DNA of 64,000 nucleotides from CAWAMD01 sp963783045. Lineage in GTDB: Bacteria; Actinomycetota; Nitriliruptoria; Nitriliruptorales; Nitriliruptoraceae. Below, in pieces: positions 16,746 through 25,011 of this stretch. Both the position numbers and the translations under genes were made by a program. Under the pieces are notes generated by a model. The model searched no databases. It was given only the letters and a program-made list of their open reading frames with translations, and was not told where the DNA came from. Location of the stretch: NCBI GenBank assembly GCA_963783045.1, contig CAWAMD010000009.1, positions 124,001-188,000 on the forward strand, read 5' to 3'. The number at the start of each line of letters is the position of its first letter. The first letter of the stretch is position 1.

Positions 16746-17364
16746 TGCGGTCTTCTTTCATCTCCCGAAGACGGGCGGGCAATGGGTCGCATCCGCACTG
16801 CACCGCGCGGGGGTCGTGGAGGGCGCCGTCGGCACCATCCACGCGAGCCCCGACGAGGTCGCGGACGAGCCGGCGGTCCTGCGGCGGTCGATTCGCTTCG
16901 TGTTCGTCCGCCACCCCCTCGCCTGGTATCGCTCCATGTGGGCACACAGGCGTGATGAGAACTGGGAGCCGATTGACGACCCCGACTGGTTCTCTCCGCG
17001 ATGGATCGTGGAGTGGGGAGCCTTCACCGACGCCGCACGAGCGCCGACCTTCGACGGGTTCGTCCGCAATTGCGTCGAGGCATATCCGTCCGGCTTCCTC
17101 GCCAGCCTTTATCGGGCTTACACCGACGGCTGCACACATGTCGGTCACTACGAGTCGCTGCAGGATGACCTCGTAAGGACCCTGCGCGAGTCCGGTCTGG
17201 AGGTTGATTTCAGCACGATTGCGGCGACCCCCGAACGCAACGTCCGTGGATCGACGCCGGCGCGCCAGTGCGAGGCCCGGTACACGCCTAGGCTCGAACG
17301 TCTCCTTCTGGACGCCGAGTCGGAGGTGCTCGAGCGGTACTCGTACGGGCGCGTGAGGACATGA
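16726..17364 (+). CDS. sulfotransferase family protein
   Basis: A 212-residue P-loop-like protein of the sulfotransferase superfamily, which moves sulfate from PAPS to hydroxyl or amino groups. The 5'-phosphosulfate loop is HLPKTGGQWVASAL near residue 13, and the 3'-phosphate-binding segment is IRFVFVRHPLAWYRSMW near 60. A late HYESLQDDLVRTLRESG helix fits the family fold. It is short, like many bacterial members. I chose GTG 16726 because AAGGAG lies 7-8 bases upstream and the loop must be near the N-terminus. It probably sulfates the glycan made by this operon; the acceptor is unknown. It overlaps the PIG-L gene by four bases. Confidence 0.82.
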   Translation: MAYLLPDAVFFHLPKTGGQWVASALHRAGVVEGAVGTIHASPDEVADEPAVLRRSIRFVFVRHPLAWYRSMWAHRRDENWEPIDDPDWFSPRWIVEWGAFTDAARAPTFDGFVRNCVEAYPSGFLASLYRAYTDGCTHVGHYESLQDDLVRTLRESGLEVDFSTIAATPERNVRGSTPARQCEARYTPRLERLLLDAESEVLERYSYGRVRT

Positions 17365-18023
17365 GGAGCGTGCTGGTCGTCAGCCCCCACCCGGATGACG
17401 AGTCGGTGGGGTGCGGGGGCACGCTCCGCGAGCACGTGTTGGGTGGGGACGAGGTCCGAATCGTCTTCCTGACCTCGGGGGAACGGGGCATCCCCCACCT
17501 CGGACCGAACCAGGCCGGCGTGGTTCGGGAAGCTGAGGCAGCACGGGCGGCGAGTATCCTGGGGATCAGCGAGTTCGAGTTCTGGAGGGCCCCGGACGGC
17601 GAACTGCGCGTGACGGCGTCACTCGTGGACCGTCTGTCCTGCGCCATCGACGACCAGTCCGCGGACGTCGTCTACGTGACTCATCCCGACGAGTCGCACG
17701 CGGATCATCGCGCGGCGGCTCGTATCGTCGTCCGAGCCGTGAGCCGGTGCAGCCGCCCGCCCCTGGTGCGGTTCTTCGAGGTGTGGACCCCTTTGGCCCG
17801 GATGGACGCGATCGTCGACATCAGCGAACGGATTGAGGAAAAGATGGCCGCGATCCGGGCACATGCGAGCCAGGGCCAGCTGATGGCCTTCGACGCCGCT
17901 TTCCTCGGCCTGAGCCGGTATCGCGGCGAGATGCACTCCTGGCCGGGTGGCCCCTACGCAGAGGTCTTCTCGGAGCTGCCCACAGGACTTCCGACGCCCA
18001 CCGACCGCGAGGCTTCGTCATGA
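17361..18023 (+). CDS. PIG-L family zinc deacetylase
   Basis: A 220-residue LmbE/PIG-L protein, a zinc hydrolase that removes N-acetyl groups from sugars, as in GlcNAc-PI or mycothiol precursors. The metal-binding motif VSPHPDDESVGCGG is at residues 8-21 and the third ligand is in ESHADHRAAARI near 115; both are intact. Together with the glycosyltransferases it suggests a glycan containing a free amino sugar, which could then be acylated or sulfated. It starts at the ATG at 17361, overlapping the preceding stop. Mycothiol deacetylase MshB belongs to the same family, but the context argues for a glycan substrate. Confidence 0.9.
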   Translation: MRSVLVVSPHPDDESVGCGGTLREHVLGGDEVRIVFLTSGERGIPHLGPNQAGVVREAEAARAASILGISEFEFWRAPDGELRVTASLVDRLSCAIDDQSADVVYVTHPDESHADHRAAARIVVRAVSRCSRPPLVRFFEVWTPLARMDAIVDISERIEEKMAAIRAHASQGQLMAFDAAFLGLSRYRGEMHSWPGGPYAEVFSELPTGLPTPTDREASS

Positions 18024-18787
18024 TGGGCCCGCCCGCGCTGTTCGTTGTTTTCACAACGCAGCGAAGCGGATCGACGTGGCTGATCGACATGCTCGACAGC
18101 CATCCGTCCCTGCGCTGCCACGGAGAACTCTTCCTGCAGGACGGGCGCGGCGTGCCGCCGTGGGGGGCACGAGGGATGCGGTTCTTCGAGGATCCCGACC
18201 GCAGGGCGGTCGGAGATCGGCGCTTGGTAGTCTCGACGTACCTGGACGATCTGCTGTCCATCGGGCCGCGTGTCCAGGCCTGCGGCTTCAAGCTCATGTA
18301 CGGCCAGGCGGGTGCTTACCCGGAGATAATTCCCGAGCTCGCCCGTCGCAGAGCGGTCGTGGTCCACCTGACCCGACGGAACCTGCTTGACGTGGTGCTG
18401 TCCCGTGAGGTGGCCTGGGCAAACGACCGGTACCACGCCACCTCAACGAGCCACCACACGCCCGTGACACTGGATGCGACCTCGCTGCCCGCTCGGCTGG
18501 ATGACTTGGCCCGCGAGATCGAGTCCGGGCGTCGACGACTCGAGGCGACCGGGCTGGATGCCGTCGAGGTCGGCTACGAGGAGCTGTGCCAGTCCCGCGG
18601 GCCGATCCGGCGAATCCTGTCACGACTCGGTGTCGACGACGCGCAACCGCTGGACAGCCGGTTGAAGAAGCTCATCCCCAGTCGGCGCGCCGCCATCGCG
18701 AACACCGACGAAGTCGTGGCCGCGCTGCGCGGAACCCACCACGAGTGGATGCTCGACACGAGGGCGTCGGGGGTGGCCGGCGCATGA
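18020..18787 (+). CDS. second sulfotransferase, Stf0-like
   Basis: A 255-residue sulfotransferase with the PAPS loop FTTQRSGSTWLIDMLDSHP near residue 11 and the 3'-phosphate site VVVHLTRRNLLDVVLS near 112. The order resembles Stf0-type trehalose/glycolipid sulfotransferases. It also has EVGYEELC, the usual helix before the C-terminal region. It shares little visible sequence with the first sulfotransferase, so the two probably act on different positions or substrates. ATG codons at 18020 and 18023 are both possible; the first gives the standard ATGA coupling. Codons such as ATA ATT for Ile-Ile near 18326 are unlike the housekeeping genes here and hint at transfer. Confidence 0.82.
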   Translation: MMGPPALFVVFTTQRSGSTWLIDMLDSHPSLRCHGELFLQDGRGVPPWGARGMRFFEDPDRRAVGDRRLVVSTYLDDLLSIGPRVQACGFKLMYGQAGAYPEIIPELARRRAVVVHLTRRNLLDVVLSREVAWANDRYHATSTSHHTPVTLDATSLPARLDDLAREIESGRRRLEATGLDAVEVGYEELCQSRGPIRRILSRLGVDDAQPLDSRLKKLIPSRRAAIANTDEVVAALRGTHHEWMLDTRASGVAGA

Positions 18788-18848
18788 CCTCCGTCGTGAT
18801 GGGGACGAGTACGACGGATCCGGTGCGCGCTGGCGCCTGGAGGGGCGT

Positions 18849-20066
18849 ATGCCACACGCGCAGGATCCGTCCTCAGAGGCCGGCGAGCCGCGGATGACGG
18901 AGTCGCTCCGTGTCCTCGTGTGCGGCATGGTGGGGATGTATCCCGTCGGTGGCGTGGCCTTCGACTATCTGCAGTACGTGGTCGGGTTGGAGCAGCTCGG
19001 ACACGAGGTTCTCTACCACGAGAACACCTGGACGTGGCCGTACGATCCTGTGCGACGCACCCGGACCGACGACCCCGCATACTCGGCGCAATTCCTGGGC
19101 GACTTCTTCGCTCGTTACGTGCACCGCCCTTCGACACGGTGGCACTACCAACACCTGCGCGACAACCACTTGGGGATGGGTGAGGACGAGTTCCGTCGCT
19201 GGATACGAGGCGCAAACGTCGTGCTCAACATCAGTGGCGCAACGCCGTTGCCGGAAGGATTGCCACCTTCCTGCCGGACGATCTTCGTCGACACCGACCC
19301 CGGGTACAACCAGATCTTGCTCAGCGAGTACCAGCCGTGGGCACAGAATCTCGACGGCTGGCGTGAGGTCGTGGATAGCCACACGCACCACGCCACGTAC
19401 GCGGAGAACCTGCCGAGGGGCACCTCTCTTGTCCCGGATCTCGGGCTGTCGTGGTTGCCGACGCGGATGCCCGTGGTGCTCGATCTCTGGCAACGGCTGG
19501 CTGTCGGTCGTTCGAAGACCTGGACCACGATTATGACCTGGAATGCCTTTCCCGGCCCCCTGCGCTACCGCGGTCACGAGTATGGCAGCAAGGACATCGA
19601 GTTTCAGCGGATCATCGATGTGCCAAGGGACGTCGACCTGCCGCTCGAGGTCGCAGTCGGAGGGACGACAGCGCCCGTTCGAGAGCTGCAACAGCACGGG
19701 TGGCGCGTGGTGGACGCCCCCACCGTGACCCGAACCGCCGGCGACTACGTCGACTACCTCTGCAGGTCCCGCGGCGAGTTCTCGGTCGCAAAGAATGTGT
19801 ACGTGGAGATGAAGACGGGCTGGTTCAGCTGTCGGTCGGCGTGCTACCTGGCTGGCGGGCGACCGGCCGTGGTGCAGGACACCGGCTTCGCGGAGATCCT
19901 TGACGTTGACGCAGGTCTGCTGAGCTTCTCCGACGCCGAGGAAGCCATGGCCGCGCTAGAGCTCGTCGAGCATGACTACGACGCCCACTGCCTCGCTGCG
20001 CGTGAGGTCGGGCGCGAGTACTTCGGTGCTGACTACGTGCTGCAGCATCTGCTCGATGCGCTCTGA
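18849..20066 (+). CDS. GT-B fold glycosyltransferase (CgeB/family 1-like)
   Basis: A 405-residue protein with a GT-B outline. The N-terminal glycine loop is CGMVGMYPVGGVAFDYLQY and the middle segment is TIFVDTDPGYNQ. The C-terminal donor-site region WFSCRSACYLAGGRP is followed by VVQDTGFAEILD, as in CgeB-like and spore-maturation-type transferases. Donor and acceptor are unknown. The ATG at 18849 is preceded by GGAGGGG with good spacing; a second ATG at 18894 would drop 15 residues and has a weaker site. A 61-base gap separates it from the sulfotransferase, the largest gap in the operon. It is the last gene of the cluster. Confidence 0.8.
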   Translation: MPHAQDPSSEAGEPRMTESLRVLVCGMVGMYPVGGVAFDYLQYVVGLEQLGHEVLYHENTWTWPYDPVRRTRTDDPAYSAQFLGDFFARYVHRPSTRWHYQHLRDNHLGMGEDEFRRWIRGANVVLNISGATPLPEGLPPSCRTIFVDTDPGYNQILLSEYQPWAQNLDGWREVVDSHTHHATYAENLPRGTSLVPDLGLSWLPTRMPVVLDLWQRLAVGRSKTWTTIMTWNAFPGPLRYRGHEYGSKDIEFQRIIDVPRDVDLPLEVAVGGTTAPVRELQQHGWRVVDAPTVTRTAGDYVDYLCRSRGEFSVAKNVYVEMKTGWFSCRSACYLAGGRPAVVQDTGFAEILDVDAGLLSFSDAEEAMAALELVEHDYDAHCLAAREVGREYFGADYVLQHLLDAL

Positions 20067-20215
20067 TTTGGTGAGGGCAGCGACGCATTTCGCCGCCTGA
20101 TCGTCGGAGGAGGCGGGGCCGGCTTCATGTGTCGAGCTGGGCGTCGGCGACGCGCCCCGTTGGACACGCGCCCCGCGGGATGGCACCCTTGCGCGCACAT
20201 CGCACCACCCGAGGG

Positions 20216-20302
20216 ATGATGCCCACCGACATGCGCGCCACCGCCGGCCACGCCGGCGCCTTCGGCCTGCGCGGCATCATCATTATTGGCATGCTCCCGT
20301 AG
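20216..20302 (+). CDS. isoleucine-rich leader peptide of cimA
   Basis: A short reading frame of 28 codons ends at TAG 20300-20302. It contains four consecutive isoleucine codons, ATC ATC ATT ATT, at 20276-20287, followed by GMLP. ATT is rare in this genome, so two in a row look selected. Start codons in frame are ATG 20216, 20219 and 20231; GAGG at 20211-20214 lies upstream. It sits 87 bases before citramalate synthase, an isoleucine-pathway gene, with alternative hairpins in between. This is the classic layout of a transcription attenuator that senses charged tRNA-Ile. The peptide itself is probably not functional. Confidence 0.72.
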   Translation: MMPTDMRATAGHAGAFGLRGIIIIGMLP

Positions 20303-20371
20303 CACGGCGACGCCGGGCTGCGGGAGCGGGCCCGGCGCACGTCTTCCGGGCTTGCTGCCACACCCGGCGTC
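20293..20371 (+). promoter_or_regulatory. attenuator: competing RNA hairpins before cimA
   Basis: Segment 1 GCTCCCG (20293-20299) pairs perfectly with CGGGAGC (20321-20327). GACGCCGGG (20309-20317) can pair with CCCGGCG (20331-20337, 7 bp) or CCCGGCGTC (20363-20371, 9 bp). GCCCGG (20330-20335) pairs with CCGGGC (20346-20351) and could be the terminator, though no T-run follows. A ribosome stalled on the Ile codons would cover segment 1 and favour the middle pairing, which excludes the terminator; one at the TAG would cover segments 1 and 2. The pairings are read from sequence; their roles are inferred. Confidence 0.6.
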
Positions 20372-20389
20372 CTGACGGCAAGGACACCC

Positions 20390-22028
20390 GTGAGTGACGC
20401 CCCGCTCCCGCCGGCATCGACCGCCGCCGGACTCGCTCTGTACGACACGACCCTGCGCGACGGCACCCAGCGTGAGGGCATCAGCCTGTCGGTCGACGAC
20501 AAGCTCCGTGTCGCCCGTCACATGGACGCGCTCGGCGTCCACTACATCGAGGGCGGCTGGCCCGGGGCGAACCCGAAGGACACCGAGTTCTTCAAGCGGG
20601 CCGCCGGCGGTGCGCTGCAGACCAACGCCACGCTCGTCGCCTTCGGGATGACCCGCGGCGCCGGCAAGGCCGCCGACGAGGACCCGCTGCTGCAGGCGCT
20701 CGTGGACGCCGAGACGGATGTCATCTGCCTCGTGGGCAAGTCCTGGGGCTACCACGTCGACGAGGCGTTGAAGACCTCCCGCGCCGAGAACCTCGCCATG
20801 GTCACGGACTCGGTCCGCTACCTCCGCGAGCTCGGCAAGCGCGTCTTCTTCGACGCCGAGCACTTCTTCGACGGCTTCTCCCGCGACCGCGACTACGCCC
20901 GCGACGTCGTCCGCGCCGCGGCGGAGGCCGGCGCCGAGTCGGTGGTCCTCTGCGACACGAACGGCGGCGCGATGCCCTGGGACGTCGCCGCGATCGTCAA
21001 GGAGTTCGTCGACACCCTCGACTGCGAGGTCGGCCTGCACTTCCACGACGACGGCGGCTGCGCCGTCGCGAACTCGCTGCTCGGGATCGAGGCCGGCGCC
21101 CGCCAGGTCCAGGGCACCGCGAACGGGCTGGGGGAGCGCTGCGGGAACGCCAACCTCTTCACGATCCTCGCCGACGCGCAGCTCAAGCGCGGCCTCGAGC
21201 TCGTCAGCCCCGACCAGCTCGAGCGCCTCACCGACGTGAGCCACGCCGTCGCCGAGCTCGTCAACGAAGCCACCCCGTCGATGCAGCCGTACGTCGGCCA
21301 CACCGCCTTCGCCCACAAGGCCGGCCTCCACGCGTCCGCACTGGCCAAGGCGCCGGACATGTACCAGCACATCGATCCGGCCGATGTCGGCAACAGCCAG
21401 CGGCTCGTGGTCAGCGAGCTGTCGGGCCGCTCCAACATCGTGCTCAAGGCGAAGGAGTTCGGCCTCGAGATCACCAGCGAGCAGGCCGCCGCCGTCCTCG
21501 CGGAGGTCAAGCGCCGCGAGCAGCACGGCTGGACCTACGAGGCCGCCGACGCCTCCTTCGAGCTGCTCCTGCGCCGTATCACCGGCCTGCTCGCTCCCGA
21601 CGAGGAGCCGTTCCACTCCCAGCACTACCGCGTGTCGGTCGGCGGCGGGCGTGGACGCGCGGCGGCCGGTGCCGCCCCCCAGGACCCGGAAGGGCCGGCC
21701 GAGGCGATCCTCTCCGTGCTCGTCGACGACGCCCGCCGTCTCGGCGCCGGTGAAGGCAACGGCCCCGTCGACGCGCTCGACCACGCCTTCCGCAACGCCG
21801 TGAACGGCACGTGGCCGCAGCTCGACGAGGTCCACCTCTCCGACTACAAGGTCCGCATCCTCGAGGCCTCGCACGGCACGGACGCCGTCACCCGGGTGCT
21901 CGTCACGAGCACCGACGGCCAGGACGTTCTGGGATACGGTCGGCGTCCATCCGAACATCGTCGAGGCCTCCTGGCTCGCGCTCTCCGACGCGTACACCCA
22001 CGCGATTCTGCGGCCGGGCTGGGCCTGA
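20390..22028 (+). CDS. cimA: citramalate synthase, one +1 frameshift near the 3' end
   Basis: CimA condenses pyruvate and acetyl-CoA to citramalate, the entry to the threonine-independent isoleucine route. The protein begins ALYDTTLRDGTQREGISLS with the HMGL-family active site and has the metal/substrate motif EVGLHFHDDGGCAVANSLL. The C-terminal LeuA-dimer regulatory domain runs from about residue 420 (QHYRVSVGGG; VHLSDYKVRILE). An extra T at 21927/21928 breaks the frame; removing it gives DVWDTVGVHPNIVEASWLAL and a stop at 22026-22028, for about 545 residues. The GTG at 20390 has AAGGA five bases upstream. 2-Isopropylmalate synthase is the alternative, but the sequence style and the Ile leader favour CimA. 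Confidence 0.85.
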
Positions 22029-22064
22029 CATCCCACGCCCATCCACACGTCGAGGTCGCACGTC

Positions 22065-22850
22065 ATGGCACGTATCGTCCGCTTCGCCACGGAGGAAGGC
22101 CCCCGCTACGGCATCGTCGAGGGGACTGAGGTCGCGGTCATCGAGCCGCACCCCTTCGCGGCCCACCACCCGACCGGCGAGCGGTTCCCCATCGAGGGGC
22201 TGCGGCTGCTCGCCCCGGTCATCCCCTCGAAGATCGTGTGCGTGGGCCGCAACTACCGCGAGCACGCCGAGGAGCTCGGCCATGAGGTCCCGACCGAACC
22301 GGTCCTCTTCCTCAAGCCGTCCTCGGCGGTCATCGGGCCCGGCGAGCCGATCCGCTACCCGACGCGCCACTCCCAGGAGGTCCACCACGAGGCCGAGCTG
22401 GCCATCGTCATCGGCGCGCTGCTGTCCGAGGTGACCCCCGACGAGGCCGCCCTCGGCATCTACGGCTTCACCGCCGCGAACGACGTGACCGCCCGCGACC
22501 TCCAGCGCCGGGGCGCCGGCTGGACGCGTTCGAAGGGATGGGACTCGTTCTGCCCGCTGGGACCGGCCATCGCCACCGACATCGATCCCGCTGATGTCGG
22601 GATCCGCTGCCTGGTGGACGGCGAGGTGCGGCAGGACGGCACGACCGCCGACCTGATCTTCGACGTGCCAACGCTCGTGTCCTACATCTCCCAGATCATG
22701 ACGCTGCTGCCCGCGGACGTGATACTGACGGGCACGCCGGCCGGCGTCGGCCCGATCCTGCCGGGACAGACGGTGCGCGTCGAGGTGGAGGGCGTCGGTG
22801 TCCTCGAGAACCCCGTCGTCGACCGACAGCAGGCCCGCCCCGACCGCTGA
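22065..22850 (+). CDS. fumarylacetoacetate hydrolase family protein
   Basis: A 261-residue member of the FAH superfamily, metal-dependent C-C bond hydrolases or isomerases such as oxaloacetate decarboxylase and acylpyruvase. The N-terminal region is small, then KIVCVGRNYREHAEELG marks the FAH core. The metal ligands lie in HHEAELAIVIG, the catalytic lysine region is WTRSKGWDSFCPLGPA, and LTGTPAGVGPILPGQ closes the fold. In actinobacteria this gene often lies between cimA and gltX; its substrate is unsettled, with oxaloacetate or acylpyruvates as candidates. The ATG at 22065 is 36 bases after the restored cimA stop. Confidence 0.88.
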   Translation: MARIVRFATEEGPRYGIVEGTEVAVIEPHPFAAHHPTGERFPIEGLRLLAPVIPSKIVCVGRNYREHAEELGHEVPTEPVLFLKPSSAVIGPGEPIRYPTRHSQEVHHEAELAIVIGALLSEVTPDEAALGIYGFTAANDVTARDLQRRGAGWTRSKGWDSFCPLGPAIATDIDPADVGIRCLVDGEVRQDGTTADLIFDVPTLVSYISQIMTLLPADVILTGTPAGVGPILPGQTVRVEVEGVGVLENPVVDRQQARPDR

Positions 22851-22878
22851 CCCGCCGCAGGAGAGGAGACCGCACCGC

Positions 22879-23220
22879 ATGGAGATCTGGCACAACCCGC
22901 GCTGCTCGAAGAGCCGTGCCGCCCTGAGCATCCTCGAGGAGGCCGGCGTCGACCCGACGGTCCGTCGCTACCTCGACGACCCGCCGACGGTCGAGGAGCT
23001 CGACCAGACCCTGACACGGCTCGGCAAGGAGCCATGGGACATCGCCCGCCTGCAGGAGGCCGAGGCGAAGGAGCTCGGCCTGCGTGGCTGGGAGCACGAC
23101 CGGCAGCGCTGGCTGCACGCCCTCGTCGATCATCCCAAGCTCATCGAGCGCCCGATCATCATCGACGGTGACCGGGCCGTGCTCGGCCGCCCGCCAGAGG
23201 ACGTGCGCACGCTGCTGTGA
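22879..23220 (+). CDS. ArsC/Spx-family reductase
   Basis: A 113-residue ArsC-fold protein. The catalytic Cys lies in HNPRCSKSRAAL (residues 4-15), as in glutaredoxin-linked arsenate reductases, and the C-terminal ERPIIIDGDRAVLGRPPE matches the family. The three arginines expected for arsenate binding are only partly evident, so it may reduce arsenate or be a related thiol oxidoreductase (YfgD type). It follows the FAH gene by 28 bases with GAGGAGA upstream, and a strong terminator follows. No ars regulator or arsenite pump is nearby. Confidence 0.85.
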   Translation: MEIWHNPRCSKSRAALSILEEAGVDPTVRRYLDDPPTVEELDQTLTRLGKEPWDIARLQEAEAKELGLRGWEHDRQRWLHALVDHPKLIERPIIIDGDRAVLGRPPEDVRTLL

Positions 23221-23236
23221 TCCGAGGCGCCCGGAC

Positions 23237-23274
23237 AACGAAAAGGGACGGCGCATTCGCCGTCCCTTCTCGTT
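23237..23274 (+). terminator. strong hairpin after the ArsC-family gene
   Basis: AACGAAAAGGGACGGCG (23237-23253) and CGCCGTCCCTTCTCGTT (23258-23274) pair along 17 bases with one mismatch around a CATT loop, 16 bases after the stop. This is the clearest intrinsic-type terminator stem in the window, although the T-run is short. The rest of the gap up to purB (to 23516) holds no gene that I can support. Confidence 0.8.
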
Positions 23275-23516
23275 GCCACCGCCCCCAGCGGTGTCAGGCT
23301 GTGCTGCTCAGGACCGCCCCCGGTCCCTTGGCGGGACCTCGGTCCCGCGGTGTGCGCATGATGTCGGTTCTGCCCGCTCGGAACAGGGGCCGAACGGCCC
23401 GATCCGGTCGGGACCTTCGGCGTCCCCCGCCTCGCGAGCCCGCGAGATCGACGAGTTGCCGCACGCTTCGGGGGGTATGCGATCATCGGGCGTCCCCGCT
23501 GTCCCGGAAGGTCGTC

Positions 23517-24944
23517 GTGTCCACCGCTGTGATCCCCAACGTGCTGGCCGCCCGCTACGCCTCGGACGCCATGGTCGAACGCTGGTCGCCGCGGGCGAAG
23601 GTCGTCGCCGAGCGCCGCTTCTGGATCGCGGTGCTGCGTGCCCAGCGTGACCTCGGCGTGTCGGTGCCGGACGAGGTGATCGCCGACTACGAGGCCGTCG
23701 TCGAGGACGTGGATCTCGACCGCATCGCCACGCGCGAACGTGTCACGCGCCACGACGTGAAGGCCCGGATCGAGGAGTTCTGTGCTCTCGCCGGCCACGA
23801 GCACATCCACAAGGGGATGACCTCCCGCGACCTCACGGAGAACGTCGAGCAGCTCCAGGTGCGCGACTCGCTCCTGCTGGTCCGCGATCGCGTCGTCGCG
23901 GCCCTCGCCCGCCTCGCCGAGCTCGCCGCCGCCCACCGCGAGACCGTGCTCACCGGCCGGACCCACAACGTGCCGGCGCAGGCCACGACGCTCGGCAAGC
24001 GCTTCGCGAACGCCGGCGAGGAGCTCTACCAGGCCTACCGGCGCATCGACGATCTCCTCGACCGCTACCCGCTGCGGGGCATCAAGGGTCCGGTCGGCAC
24101 ACAGCAGGACCAGCTCGACCTGCTCGGCTCCGACGACGACGTCGACGCGCTCGAGAGCGCCGTCGCCCGCCACCTCGGGTTCACCGCCACGCTCACGAAC
24201 GTCGGTCAGGTCTACCCGCGCTCGCTCGACCTCGACGTGGTCGCGGCCCTCGCGCAGGTGGCGTCCGGTCCGTCCAGCCTCGCCACCACGATCCGGCTCA
24301 TGGCCGGCCAGGAGCTCGCCACCGAGGGCTTCAAGCCCGGGCAGGTCGGCTCCTCCGCGATGCCGCACAAGATGAACAGCCGGTCGTGCGAGCGGATCAG
24401 CGGCTTCGCGGCCATCCTCGCCGGCTACGTGACGATGGCCTCGGGCCTCGCCGGCAACCAGTGGAACGAGGGAGACGTGTCGTGCTCGGTCGTGCGGCGG
24501 GTCATGCTGCCCGACGCCTTCTTCGCGATCGACGGGCTGTTCGAGACCTTCCTGACCGTCCTCGACGAGTTCGGCGCCTACCCGGCCGTGATCGCCCGGG
24601 AGCTCGACCGCTACCTGCCCTTCCTCGCGACCACGAAGGTGCTCATGGCCGCCGTCCGCGCCGGTGTCGGACGCGAGACCGCCCACGAGGCCATCAAGGA
24701 GCATGCCGTCGCCGTGGCCCTCGCCATGCGCGAGCAGGGTGCCGAGCGCAACGACCTCGTCGACCGCCTCGCCGCCGACGCACGCCTCCCCCTCGAGCGC
24801 GATCAGGTGCAGGGCCTGCTCGACGAGCCACTGGCCTTCGTCGGTGCGGCGCGTGAGCAGGTCGATCGCTTCGTCGCCACCGTGGAAGGCGTCGTGGCCG
24901 CCCATCCCGACGCGGCCGCGTACCGTCCCGGCGCCATCCTCTGA
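23517..24944 (+). CDS. purB: adenylosuccinate lyase
   Basis: PurB catalyses two eliminations in purine synthesis, releasing fumarate from SAICAR and from adenylosuccinate. The 475-residue protein carries the superfamily segments HKGMTSRDLTENVEQLQ, GRTHNVPAQATTLGKRF and the signature loop GSSAMPHKMNSRSCERI, which holds the catalytic serine. The length is within the family range. I place the start at GTG 23517, five bases after a GGAAGG stretch; nearby upstream codons lack a site. The gap to gltX is 67 bases. The frame is intact throughout, in contrast with its neighbours cimA and gltX. Confidence 0.93.
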   Translation: MSTAVIPNVLAARYASDAMVERWSPRAKVVAERRFWIAVLRAQRDLGVSVPDEVIADYEAVVEDVDLDRIATRERVTRHDVKARIEEFCALAGHEHIHKGMTSRDLTENVEQLQVRDSLLLVRDRVVAALARLAELAAAHRETVLTGRTHNVPAQATTLGKRFANAGEELYQAYRRIDDLLDRYPLRGIKGPVGTQQDQLDLLGSDDDVDALESAVARHLGFTATLTNVGQVYPRSLDLDVVAALAQVASGPSSLATTIRLMAGQELATEGFKPGQVGSSAMPHKMNSRSCERISGFAAILAGYVTMASGLAGNQWNEGDVSCSVVRRVMLPDAFFAIDGLFETFLTVLDEFGAYPAVIARELDRYLPFLATTKVLMAAVRAGVGRETAHEAIKEHAVAVALAMREQGAERNDLVDRLAADARLPLERDQVQGLLDEPLAFVGAAREQVDRFVATVEGVVAAHPDAAAYRPGAIL

Positions 24945-25011
24945 TCTCTGCGAAGCCCCGCGCCGCCCCGTGCCGCCCCCGCACCGCCCACCGTCCAGCC
25001 GGAGCCTCATC

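Noticed and set aside
18894..18896. Alternative ATG start for the last glycan-operon transferase
   Set aside because: The ATG at 18849 has a much better GGAGGGG site at suitable distance.
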